Below, piece by piece: positions 8,381 through 16,857 of a stretch of DNA of 64,000 nucleotides (position 1 is the stretch's first letter; every line of letters starts with the position of its first letter). Source of the DNA: Streptomyces seoulensis (GTDB taxonomy: Bacteria; Actinomycetota; Actinomycetes; Streptomycetales; Streptomycetaceae); assembly GCA_013364255.1 (NCBI GenBank), contig CP054936.1:5424853-5488852 (forward strand), given 5' to 3'. The translations under genes and the position numbers were made by a program. The notes under the pieces were generated by a model, which ran no database searches, was not told the origin of the DNA, and was given only the letters and a program-made list of their open reading frames with translations.

Positions 8381-8423
8381 CTCGTAATGCGTAGGTCTCG
8401 GGTTCGAATCCCGAAAGCGGCTC
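8381..8423 (+). other. Attachment-site junction: 3' half of tRNA-Thr(CGT)
   Basis: Forty-three bases match a tRNA-Thr from the anticodon loop to the acceptor end: loop CTCGTAA (anticodon CGT), stem half TGCGT, variable AGGTC, T-arm TCGGG-TTCGAAT-CCCGA, acceptor strand AAGCGGC and discriminator T. The bases just before the loop do not pair with the anticodon stem and there is no 5' half. This is therefore not a working tRNA but the repeat created when an element integrates in a tRNA 3' end. The intact tRNA should lie left of the window, beside the integrase gene. Confidence 0.85.
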
Positions 8424-8430
8424 TGTTGAA

Positions 8431-8459
8431 GGCCAGGTCACGTTACACGTGACCTGGCC
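8431..8459 (+). terminator. Rho-independent terminator of the original tRNA-Thr
   Basis: GGCCAGGTCACGT (8431-8443) pairs perfectly with 8447-8459 around a TAC loop and is followed by TTTCG. It directly follows the tRNA fragment, so it is probably the displaced terminator of the host tRNA gene. Confidence 0.8.
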
Positions 8460-8645
8460 TTTCGTCTGTCCGGCCTGTCGTGCCGACTTCTGCGCAGACC
8501 GCTTGCCCGGGCTGCCTGTACTCGTGCTCCGCCCGGAGAGCAGCGGAAGGGGACAGAAATCTGACAGTGATCCGCAGTGGCCTGTGGGGTGATGGCCGCG
8601 CCTCTAGTGTGGCGCCACCGCAGCGCGACATCGGAAGGTGCACCA

Positions 8646-9884
8646 GTGGATTCACAGGACCAGGAGTACGTGCGCGTCGAGCTCAGCTTCGTCCGCGAGG
8701 GGGGCAGGAGGATGGATACGGCGCCCAACGGCGTCGCGGTCGGCGTCGTGCGTCTGCGGCGCTGGCAGATCGATCCCATCGACGCTCCCGTGGGCATGTT
8801 CGGCGGCTTCGACGCCCACATGGTGAAGATCAACTACGAGTTGGAGCTCGAACCCGACCTGCCCGAGATGTCCTGGTTCGACGTCACGTTCGCCTTCGCC
8901 GTGGAGGAAGGCGACCGGGCTGTCGTCGTCGACACGCTGCCCCGTTCGGGAACGGCCACGGACGTACCGCGGTCCTATGTGCTCAACCAGTACCTGAACT
9001 TCGTGCCGGGTGGAGACAGCGTGTCCGCGCACGTGCTCCTCCCGGCGTCCACCGACAGGGTGGACGCGTTCGGGGTCGGCGGCAGCACTGTGCGCTGGCG
9101 GCATGTGGCGCTCGGTGATACCGGTGTCCGGTCCGGCTCATACGCCGCCTGGCTCGTCCTGCTCACCCCTGCCGGACAGCGCGAACAGGGGGTGGAGTTC
9201 TCCGCCCGGTACGACCTGGCGGCCGGCTCTTACTTCGACTACTGGCCGACGCAGTCGCCGGTCGACTTCCGGCTGACGCTCGTCCCGCCCACGGTGCCCG
9301 CAGAAGTCGTCACGCCTTCGTTCTCCGCGGCCACCGGGGGCCCGGGCGCGGTGCGCGGACCCTCGGCCTTCATCTGCTACGCGCACGACACCCCCCAGCA
9401 CAAGGAGTACGCCCGGAAGTTTGGGGACCTCTTGGTGAGGAACGGCGTCGACGTGTGCATGGATCAGTACGAGACCGCTTCCCGCAAGGGTTGGGACGTG
9501 TGGGCGTTCCAACAGATCGACATGGCTGACTTCGTCATCGTTCTCGCCTCTCCGATCTGCCGTGAGGCGTTCGAAGGCAAGTTCGACGGCCTGGAGCACC
9601 CCGGCATCCGGAGCGAGGCTCGGGTCATCAACGAGCTGCTCCACAGTGGCCGTGACGAGTGGACGCCCAAGGTGCTGCCCGTCGTTCTGCCCAACGAGCT
9701 GGTGGGCAATATCCCCCGGATTCTCCAGCCATGGACGACGGACCATTACGAGGTCGATGAGCTGACCCTCGAAGGCATCGACGAACTACTTCGTGCGATG
9801 ACCGGGATGCCCAGGCACGTCCGGCCACCGCTCGGCCAGTTGCCGCCCGCCGTCCTCAAGCCGGTGGGCGACGGCGGAGCCTGA
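8646..9884 (+). CDS. SEFIR-domain effector with unrecognised N-terminal beta domain
   Basis: A 412-residue protein. Residues 238-390 match a SEFIR domain, a TIR relative: it opens PSAFICYAHD, then has DVCMDQYE, a WAFQQIDMADFVIVLASP segment and a conserved PVVLP strand. TIR-like domains act in signalling or as NAD-consuming effectors; SEFIR enzymatic activity is less certain. Residues 8-215 are beta-rich and match no family I recognise; they may sense a partner or ligand. The GTG at 8646 has GGAAGG seven bases upstream. It points at the 3' end of the pPIWI-RE gene with a 21-bp gap, and is the first gene beyond the tRNA terminator. A defence role is inferred from domain and location. Confidence 0.75.
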   Translation: MDSQDQEYVRVELSFVREGGRRMDTAPNGVAVGVVRLRRWQIDPIDAPVGMFGGFDAHMVKINYELELEPDLPEMSWFDVTFAFAVEEGDRAVVVDTLPRSGTATDVPRSYVLNQYLNFVPGGDSVSAHVLLPASTDRVDAFGVGGSTVRWRHVALGDTGVRSGSYAAWLVLLTPAGQREQGVEFSARYDLAAGSYFDYWPTQSPVDFRLTLVPPTVPAEVVTPSFSAATGGPGAVRGPSAFICYAHDTPQHKEYARKFGDLLVRNGVDVCMDQYETASRKGWDVWAFQQIDMADFVIVLASPICREAFEGKFDGLEHPGIRSEARVINELLHSGRDEWTPKVLPVVLPNELVGNIPRILQPWTTDHYEVDELTLEGIDELLRAMTGMPRHVRPPLGQLPPAVLKPVGDGGA

Positions 9885-9905
9885 CGGGCCGATGTCGTCG
9901 GCACG

Positions 9906-12431
9906 TCACGAGTTCTCGTCCCCTGAGACCCGGTAGTCGGGATGGTCCTCGTCGATGACGGTCGCAAGATGCAGCGGGACGGGCATCTGGGTGCGGTCGT
10001 CCCAGGCGAGGGCCTGCTCGCACAGGCTCGCCGTGAGCCCTGCCAGCTGCTCAGGGGCCCAGGAACCGCTCTCCACCACCACGATCTCCTTGCCCGTGTA
10101 CGAGTGCCACGGGACGGTGAGTTGGGAGACGAGCCCGAACGGCAAGGTCCATCGTGTGTAGGACGCCCCCCGGTCGCCGCCCTTCGCCTTGAGCGACGCG
10201 GACCGGCCGGCGAAGAGCCAGCAGCGCTGGTCGGTGTCCTTGAGGCGGTACACCTTTCGGTCCGGCGCGGCGGGCTTGCCCGGGTCGCTCGGCATGTTGG
10301 CCTTCTCCTGCCGGGTGACGGGGCGTCCGATCTCGCTGATCTCGGTGTTCAGCCGGATGACAGCGACATCGGCGCCCTCGGTGCGCAAGGAGTCTCCGGG
10401 GAGGGGACCGGTACCGAGGCGGGCGTTCTGCAGTCCGGGCCAGATCGTCCGGGTCTCCAGCGTATCGACGAAGACCACCATCGGCGTGTCGTGCCGGTCA
10501 CGCGTCCCCTGGGCTTGAGGGGCCTCCAGAGCGGCATGCAGATCGCCGAGTCTGGACTCGACCACGGCCCGGGTCAGCTCCGCCTTCTCCCCGGTGCGGC
10601 CGAAGCGGGTGGTTCCGATGGCGCCGGCGTGGAAGTCCGCCGTCCCCTCGGCACCGCGAACCCATGCCTGCCGTCGGTCGCTGTACACCAGGACCTTGCA
10701 GCTCGCCAGGTCGGCGGGATCGACGTGAAGCGCCACCATGGTCAGGATCAGAGGCTTCCCTTCCGCTCCGGTCTGCTGTCTGCGGGCGTGGATGCCGACA
10801 AGCAGTGCTTCTCTGGTCAGTCCGTGCGGTCGTCCGCCCGCGCGTACGGCGTCCAGTAGTCGGCGGTCCAGGACTCCCGCTGCGCGCAGCAGATCGCGCA
10901 GGGCAGCGCGGGCTGCGTGCTTCTTGGTCTCGGGGGTGGGCGCGGTGGTCTTCGGCGGGAGGAGGGTGGGCTCGGTGGCGAGGAACTGGGCCGGTACTCC
11001 GAGATGCCCGAGCAGGCGCCGCAGGTGCGGTTTGGCGTCGAGTTCGGGCGGGGCGGCGTCAGGGTGGTACTCGGTTTCCAACCAAGCGGCGGTCAGTCCC
11101 TCGGTGGCAGAGGGCAGGTCCAGCGACTTGAGGGCGGCGGCGCGGTTCACCGTGTGGTGAGCCAGGAGATCCGGGCAGTGGCGGGCGACGATGTCCAGGC
11201 GGGCGTTGACGGGAGTCGCGGGTCCTCCGGGTTCCGGGTTCACCGGCCTGCCTGCCAGCTCCGTGATCTCGGCGAGCATCCGGTCACGCCCGGCCGGCGT
11301 GGCGTAGACGCAGGCGAGAGTAACTTTCCGGAAACCGCTCGGTCCGACCGCGGCCGCCGGGAGACCGCCGGCCGAGTATTTCGTGACGCGGGGCGCCAGT
11401 CTGATGCCCTTGTCCACCTCGTAGGGCAGGGGCACCAGCGAGGGGAGGGTGGCGACGATGTGTTCGTGCAGCCGCATCATGAACCTGGGCCCGGGCCCGC
11501 TTCCCAGAGCGTGGAACCGGGTGCTCGCCAGCTGTGGCCTGATGTCACCGGGCACAGTGGGAAGCTTGTCGGGCATGTCCAGCGGGGACAATTGGCACGC
11601 TTGGAGAATCCTCGCGATGGCGGGGTCGAGATGGTTGTGCCATGTGCCGGTCTCCTCGTTGTGGCGGCGTCTCAGCGGCAGCCTCAGAAGGGGACTGTCG
11701 TCCTGACCGCGGTCGATCCACACGTTCTTCGACCAGTCCCCCTGGGGCGAGATCCTGGACAGGTGAGCGTCGAAGCAGAGCACGGGGTCCTCGAATCCCA
11801 CCCGCGTGGTCAGTCGCGCGGTCACCCTGTGCATGCTGAAGGCCGTCCCGGCACGGTTGACCAGGAGGTCCTGAGGGTCCCAGGCCAACAGTGATCCGTC
11901 GGTGGCCATCGACAGGGCGACGGGCGTCCGGCCGTCCACGAGAAGCGGCTTCGTGGCCAGCTGCCGCATCACCTGCCATTCCGCCGTCCGGAACACCCAG
12001 CCCGGCATGACGGGCACCTGCCCGGAGCGGTACTTGACGAAGTCGGCGAAGGAACGGGCCTGTTCCGGTTTGGGCAGGAGCCCGGCGAGAACGGCGGTTC
12101 CCTTGCCGTCCCGGACATGGCCTTCCCAGGCCCGTACGGCGACGCGCAGCCGTTCGTCGAAGGCGCTGTCGCTGGTCAGGAGCAGCATCCGGCTGCCATT
12201 GGACTGCTCCTCCTCGGCGAGTTCGTGTTCCCCGAACAGCCTGACCGGTTGACCGGTGGCGGCGGCGAGCCCTGTGGCCAGGGCGGAATAGCGCGGCCCT
12301 CGTTGCTTCTCCCGTTTGGGCAGGCTCTCCCATGCCGTCGCGAACTCCTCGATGAGGGGGTAGGCCGTGATGGTCCCGAGCAGCGAGTCCAAATTCTGGC
12401 GTGGGACCCTGTAGGCGAGTGTGATCAGCAC
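9906..12431 (-). CDS. pPIWI-RE protein (Argonaute/PIWI-like)
   Basis: An 841-residue protein with the make-up of the pPIWI-RE family: N-terminal X/Y-type modules, a MID region and a C-terminal RNase H-fold PIWI module. The family's diagnostic Arg and Glu are visible in VIRLNTEISE at about 693-697, and DTPMVVFVDTLETRTIW upstream is the strand expected to carry an acidic residue. pPIWI-RE proteins are predicted to bind nucleic-acid duplexes, probably RNA guides on DNA, in conflict with mobile DNA. The GTG at 12431 is chosen because GAGGAGG precedes it and it overlaps the helicase stop by seven bases; a longer frame upstream lies inside the helicase gene. Last gene of a coupled four-gene operon. 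Whether the slicer site is complete cannot be settled by eye. Confidence 0.85.
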   Translation of the reverse strand: MLITLAYRVPRQNLDSLLGTITAYPLIEEFATAWESLPKREKQRGPRYSALATGLAAATGQPVRLFGEHELAEEEQSNGSRMLLLTSDSAFDERLRVAVRAWEGHVRDGKGTAVLAGLLPKPEQARSFADFVKYRSGQVPVMPGWVFRTAEWQVMRQLATKPLLVDGRTPVALSMATDGSLLAWDPQDLLVNRAGTAFSMHRVTARLTTRVGFEDPVLCFDAHLSRISPQGDWSKNVWIDRGQDDSPLLRLPLRRRHNEETGTWHNHLDPAIARILQACQLSPLDMPDKLPTVPGDIRPQLASTRFHALGSGPGPRFMMRLHEHIVATLPSLVPLPYEVDKGIRLAPRVTKYSAGGLPAAAVGPSGFRKVTLACVYATPAGRDRMLAEITELAGRPVNPEPGGPATPVNARLDIVARHCPDLLAHHTVNRAAALKSLDLPSATEGLTAAWLETEYHPDAAPPELDAKPHLRRLLGHLGVPAQFLATEPTLLPPKTTAPTPETKKHAARAALRDLLRAAGVLDRRLLDAVRAGGRPHGLTREALLVGIHARRQQTGAEGKPLILTMVALHVDPADLASCKVLVYSDRRQAWVRGAEGTADFHAGAIGTTRFGRTGEKAELTRAVVESRLGDLHAALEAPQAQGTRDRHDTPMVVFVDTLETRTIWPGLQNARLGTGPLPGDSLRTEGADVAVIRLNTEISEIGRPVTRQEKANMPSDPGKPAAPDRKVYRLKDTDQRCWLFAGRSASLKAKGGDRGASYTRWTLPFGLVSQLTVPWHSYTGKEIVVVESGSWAPEQLAGLTASLCEQALAWDDRTQMPVPLHLATVIDEDHPDYRVSGDENS

Positions 12432-15400
12432 AGGATGTCCTCCTCGGCGGACCGCTCCGCGTAGGACAAGAAGGCTTCGAGCGTCGTGCCGTAGTACTGC
12501 CGCATGGCGTGCAGTACTCCGTCGTGGTGCCACTTGTCCCTGAGCTGGAGGATGAGCGTGGCCAGGTCGGTGCCGTTCGCGGAGTCGAGCATGGCACCGT
12601 CCACCAGGTGCAGCGTCGCGTCGGTGCCGCCGCGCCGGGCCCGTCCGATGAGCTGGACGGCGCCGTTCATAATCTCGGCCACCACGCCGAGCTTGACGTC
12701 GGTCGGCTGGGCCTGGAAGTAGGGCGGGCGGCGGATGATCTCGTCAAGGTACTGGCCGGCCACCTTGCGGCGCTCCGCCAGCAGGGCCTGGGGGTCACTG
12801 GACGGCCCGGGGTGCTTGGACAGGGCCCGTGCCTGGATGTGCGCGACGAGTTCCGCCGGCTCGTCGATCAGGGGGATCGGCCGGACGATGAGCCACACCG
12901 ACCCCAGCGCTGACTTGTCGCCTTCGCCGATGATGTTGACGCCTCGCTGCACCCTGGCCAGGGGAGCGATCAGGATGCGGGCCTCAGTCATGGCGGGGAA
13001 GCTTTCCAGCCGGTCGGCCGGCAGCTCCTGCCAGCGCCCGGCGTCCACGGCCGTCTCCTGGTCGTCCGCGTAGACGCCCGGCCGTACCGCCAGGCAGATG
13101 CGTGCCGGTTCGACTCCGGCCGCGGACAGCCCTTCTGCCACATGCCGTGCGCTGTCGTAGGACGTCGTGGCGAGGAGGACGCGTTCCCGTCCCTTCTTGT
13201 GGGTCCGGAGCCACTCCAGCTCCCCCCGCAGACGTCTGTCCCACAGCGTCGTGGCGATCCGCCGTGTCTCCGCTGCTCGTTCGGCTCCCTCCAGGCCGGA
13301 GATCCGGCGAGCGCGTCCTTTCTCGTCATCGATCCGGGCGGACAGGATGCGCACGGCGTTCGGTTGGTCGTCCGCCACCCACCATTTCGGCAAGGTGTGG
13401 ATGTGGTGGTGCGGCGCACTGGGGAAATACGAGGTGGCGGACATCCCGAGCACGATGCGGCGGACGCCGGCGTGACTCAGGGCGGTGGTGTCGCCGAGAC
13501 TCACGGTATAGGTGTGCGGATCACCGCCGAACGCCGCCGTCGAGAGACGGGCCGGTGCGCCTCCGGTGTCGTCGAAGTACTCGGTGAAGGCGAAGAGCAG
13601 TCGGCCCAGGGGACCGGTCGGCGTCACCCGCCACCGGCCGTACGCGCTCAGCGCGTCGGCGATCTCCTGGGCGGATTCGACGCCGATGTCGACGAGTTGG
13701 GCGTTGTTGGCCATCAGCTGATGCAGGAACTTCCGGATGCGTTCGAGGATGGCCCGGCGGAGCATGCGGTTGACGACCTTGGTCCTGTCCTCCTCCGACA
13801 TGTTCTCCACGAGTTTTTCGAGGGCGCTGCGTGCCAATGGCAGGGACAGACCGCCGGAACCGCCAGTGACCACCGAGGCGAGATGCCGCCGTGCCTCCTT
13901 GAACGCCTTGGACTCGTCTTCGGGGGGCGTGAACGTCGCCTCGTCGAGGAAGAGGGAGCGGAACCGCTTCAGCTGCCCGGGCTCTACCTTCTCGTTCTCC
14001 AGGTGGAAAAGCCGGGCGGTCAGCCAGTTGTCCCAGCCCTGGGGCACCATCCAGTACCGTCCGGGCCCGCGCGGTCGCCGTCCCTTGGCCGGGGGCGTGG
14101 CGCCGAGGCGCTCGTAGGTCAGATGGCTCACATAGGTCTCGGACAGATAGCGCAGAGTGAAATAGGCGTCGCGGACACTGGCGTCGACCTCGTCCTGGAG
14201 CCGTCCGAACGCGGTCGCGAAGTCCTGGTCGAACTTGCGCAGGGGAGTGTTGGTCCGTCCCGCGTGATCGAGCACAAGATGACGGCCGGCGTGGTCGATC
14301 GCTGTGCTCTGGAAGACGTCCACCTCATCGATGACGATGACCTGGCACCGCCGCATCAGCAGTTCTTCGACGGTCAGCCGGTCGTTCGTGCCGGCGCCGT
14401 CATCCACGGGTGCCTGGAGGACACCGACGAGAAGATTCGCGTGCGAGGTGACGATGACGTCGGCCGTGCATGCTTGGCGTACCGCCCGGTAGCGTCCGCA
14501 GCAGGTTCGCCAGGGACACGCGACAGTCTTGTTCTTCTTCCGGTTCGGGGACGGTGCACGCAGCTTCGCACACGGTTCGTTGCCCGGTTGCCACCGGTCG
14601 ATGCCTTCGTCCGCCCCCGCCACCGCGGCCAGCGCGCAGCCGTAACCGAACCGCTCCCAGATCCAGTCTGCGTACGGGCCGCCGTCGGTGCTCCGTGACG
14701 CCGCGGTCTCGGCCACCTTGATGAGCGACCGGGGGGAGACCAGCGGCACGACACCGTTCGGCGACCGCACGCCGCACAGCGTCAGGCTACGTTCGATGTC
14801 GTGGACGGCCCGGACGACGTCCGCGTTGGTCGGCAGGACGAAAGCCACCGGAATCCCGGCGCGGACAGCCCAGCAGGCGAAGGTCTCGATCAGGACGACC
14901 GACTTCCCGAAACCGGTATAGGCGAGTAGTTCGTTGAGGTCGCCGGCCGTCAGATCCAGTCCTTCGCCTCTCTCGCCCTCTCGCGTGCGGATCTGCCGCT
15001 CGAAGCGATTCACCGCTTCCTCGCGGTGAGCGCTCCGCCCCTGTTCCCGCTCCTCCTCGTCGATGAGCCGGGCGATCTCCTTCAACTCCGCGAACGGGAC
15101 GTGACGTCGGCCGAGTGCCGGGGCATCGCGGACTACGGGTATCGGGCGACCGGTGTCGAGATGGTGGGGGCAGATGTCGTAGTGGAAGTCGACGAACGTC
15201 TGTTGCCGACCGCCCTCCCCGGGAATCCTCGTCGTGGTCATGTGCGGACCGGCTTCGGCGGTCGGGAGCACACGGATCTTCGTTGCATGGAGCTCGTCGA
15301 GTTGACGCAGGAAGCCGTCGATGTAGATGGGCAGTGGCATGCCGGGGTCGACGGTGATCTGCCCGGGACCCACATCAGGATCGTCGACCGGCGCGCAGCC

Positions 15401-15700
15401 AGGGATCCGGCGTTCGCTGAGCAGACCGTCGAGGATCTTGCCGGCCGCCTCCGCGTTGGCCAGCTGATTGGGGCGCCGACGCAGCAGCTTGGTGAAGCGG
15501 CGTGCGTCGGTCTCGGAGAGATCCTCCCAGCCGGACCAGTCCGCGATGTGGCCGTCCAGCACGTAGAAGACGTCCTCGCGGGTGACCGTCCGTCTGAATC
15601 CTCCGCTGTCCCCGCTGGGGAAGAACGCGGCGGCCAGCCCGACGGCGGCGCCCATGATGCGTGGGAACACCTGTTGGGTGTCGGGCGTCCGCGTGTTCAT
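12425..15700 (-). CDS. pPIWI-RE-associated DinG/XPD-type Fe-S helicase
   Basis: A 1091-residue superfamily 2 helicase. The Walker A is AYTGFGKS and the Walker B is VIVIDEVDVF. Between them lie four cysteines, one in EPCAKLRA, two in ACPWRTCC and one in RQACTADV, followed by VIVTSHANLL. This is the XPD/DinG iron-sulphur arrangement, typical of 5'-3' unwinding enzymes. The first 250 residues are outside the helicase core and fit the extra domain of the helicase in pPIWI-RE islands. The ATG at 15700 overlaps the endonuclease stop (ATGA) with GGAG six bases upstream. A much longer upstream frame is an artefact because it covers the endonuclease gene. It probably unwinds the duplex handled by the pPIWI-RE protein. 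Confidence 0.85.
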   Translation of the reverse strand: MNTRTPDTQQVFPRIMGAAVGLAAAFFPSGDSGGFRRTVTREDVFYVLDGHIADWSGWEDLSETDARRFTKLLRRRPNQLANAEAAGKILDGLLSERRIPGCAPVDDPDVGPGQITVDPGMPLPIYIDGFLRQLDELHATKIRVLPTAEAGPHMTTTRIPGEGGRQQTFVDFHYDICPHHLDTGRPIPVVRDAPALGRRHVPFAELKEIARLIDEEEREQGRSAHREEAVNRFERQIRTREGERGEGLDLTAGDLNELLAYTGFGKSVVLIETFACWAVRAGIPVAFVLPTNADVVRAVHDIERSLTLCGVRSPNGVVPLVSPRSLIKVAETAASRSTDGGPYADWIWERFGYGCALAAVAGADEGIDRWQPGNEPCAKLRAPSPNRKKNKTVACPWRTCCGRYRAVRQACTADVIVTSHANLLVGVLQAPVDDGAGTNDRLTVEELLMRRCQVIVIDEVDVFQSTAIDHAGRHLVLDHAGRTNTPLRKFDQDFATAFGRLQDEVDASVRDAYFTLRYLSETYVSHLTYERLGATPPAKGRRPRGPGRYWMVPQGWDNWLTARLFHLENEKVEPGQLKRFRSLFLDEATFTPPEDESKAFKEARRHLASVVTGGSGGLSLPLARSALEKLVENMSEEDRTKVVNRMLRRAILERIRKFLHQLMANNAQLVDIGVESAQEIADALSAYGRWRVTPTGPLGRLLFAFTEYFDDTGGAPARLSTAAFGGDPHTYTVSLGDTTALSHAGVRRIVLGMSATSYFPSAPHHHIHTLPKWWVADDQPNAVRILSARIDDEKGRARRISGLEGAERAAETRRIATTLWDRRLRGELEWLRTHKKGRERVLLATTSYDSARHVAEGLSAAGVEPARICLAVRPGVYADDQETAVDAGRWQELPADRLESFPAMTEARILIAPLARVQRGVNIIGEGDKSALGSVWLIVRPIPLIDEPAELVAHIQARALSKHPGPSSDPQALLAERRKVAGQYLDEIIRRPPYFQAQPTDVKLGVVAEIMNGAVQLIGRARRGGTDATLHLVDGAMLDSANGTDLATLILQLRDKWHHDGVLHAMRQYYGTTLEAFLSYAERSAEEDILC

Positions 15701-16857
15701 CGTGCACTCCGTGCTCGGCGTACCTCGGTGAGGAACTTCGTCTCGGTGGTGACCTGGAGCGACGGCATGGCGGTCCTCAGCGTCCCCAGTTGGTGTTCGT
15801 GTGTCATCGGCAGGAGAATCCGTGCGGCCGGTGTTCTGGCACGGAGGTCGGCGATCAGCCTGTGCGCGGAGCGGTACTCCTTGACGTCGATCCGGAACTC
15901 GTGTTCTCCGACTTGTACGCGCAGGTCGTAGCGGTCGAGGTCTGGCCAGAGCTCGACCGTTGCACCGAGGCCCTTCAGGTCTCGCTCGATCCTGAGTTCG
16001 CTCGCTCCGGGGACCACGACGAATCGCCAGACGCCGAAGTCGACACAGCGGGAGTCGTCCGCCGGCCGGGCCACCGGCAGGGCCAGGCGACGCGGCCGGC
16101 CTTCGTCGACCCGGCTCAGCTTCGGCCGGGACCTGGCCGTCCTGCCCTCGGCCAGCTGATAGACGGCGGCATGGGGGCCGTACCGACACCGTACGGTCGT
16201 CCTCGTCACCGACATCGGCCAGCGACAGAAGGCACAGGGCCACCACCACCGCTCTCCGCCGGGCGATCGGTGGACGTGATCGGCCGGGATGTCTGTGTAT
16301 CCGCCCGGAGGGAGGCTCATCCCGGTCTCGCTGACCAGTTGGCGCAGCTCCGACAGGGCGGCTGCCGGATGCTCGATCAGGAAACGCCGGGATGCCACGT
16401 AACTCGCCTGGTTCCGGTTGTCGATCAGAGCTTTGAACGTCTCGCCGCGGATGCGGTCGGCGCGCATCCGTGTCCAGGTCGGCATCCATGGGACGGACTC
16501 GGCCGGCTCGCCCAGCGGCAGGGCGTATTCGCATGCGAGGTCGTAGGCGTCCGTGGTGAGCCGGTCTTCGCCGTCCAGGAGCACCGCCTGCGCGATGGTC
16601 TCGTCCATGTTCGCGGCGAGGGCGGGCATCCTTCCGAGGCGCTGCCGCAGACGATCGACGAGTTCCAAGGGAGTCACCGGCCCGCGGCCGGGCCCGTGAG
16701 CCTCCATGACGACGCCCGTCATCCGGGCGACCTCTCGCATGGCATCCCGCCGTTGCCGCCGGACCGTCCACGCGTACGCGGCTCGCAGGGACGCGGCCAC
16801 CACACGGTGGGCTCGCTCGGCCGGGTCGTCCCGTTGCCCGGTCAGCCACTGCGTCAT
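15697..16857 (-). CDS. pPIWI-RE-associated PD-(D/E)xK restriction-endonuclease-like protein
   Basis: A 386-residue protein. The C-terminal third (about 285-380) has the restriction-endonuclease core: an Asp in LDRYDLRVQVG, then FRIDVKEY giving the D-x-K pair on the next strand, and a following helix. A cysteine cluster in the middle (WPCAFCRWPMS, then VRCRYGPH) may bind zinc. The N-terminal half is helical, as in the REase of the pPIWI-RE three-gene island. The ATG at 16857 overlaps the stop of the tandem nuclease gene (ATGA), and its own stop overlaps the helicase start. Expected to cut DNA once the island's targeting module has bound; the substrate is inferred. Confidence 0.8.
   Translation of the reverse strand: MTQWLTGQRDDPAERAHRVVAASLRAAYAWTVRRQRRDAMREVARMTGVVMEAHGPGRGPVTPLELVDRLRQRLGRMPALAANMDETIAQAVLLDGEDRLTTDAYDLACEYALPLGEPAESVPWMPTWTRMRADRIRGETFKALIDNRNQASYVASRRFLIEHPAAALSELRQLVSETGMSLPPGGYTDIPADHVHRSPGGERWWWPCAFCRWPMSVTRTTVRCRYGPHAAVYQLAEGRTARSRPKLSRVDEGRPRRLALPVARPADDSRCVDFGVWRFVVVPGASELRIERDLKGLGATVELWPDLDRYDLRVQVGEHEFRIDVKEYRSAHRLIADLRARTPAARILLPMTHEHQLGTLRTAMPSLQVTTETKFLTEVRRARSAR

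Noticed and set aside
8341..8430. Complete tRNA-Thr gene
   Set aside because: No D-arm or 5' acceptor strand; bases before the anticodon loop cannot pair, so it is only the 3' half.
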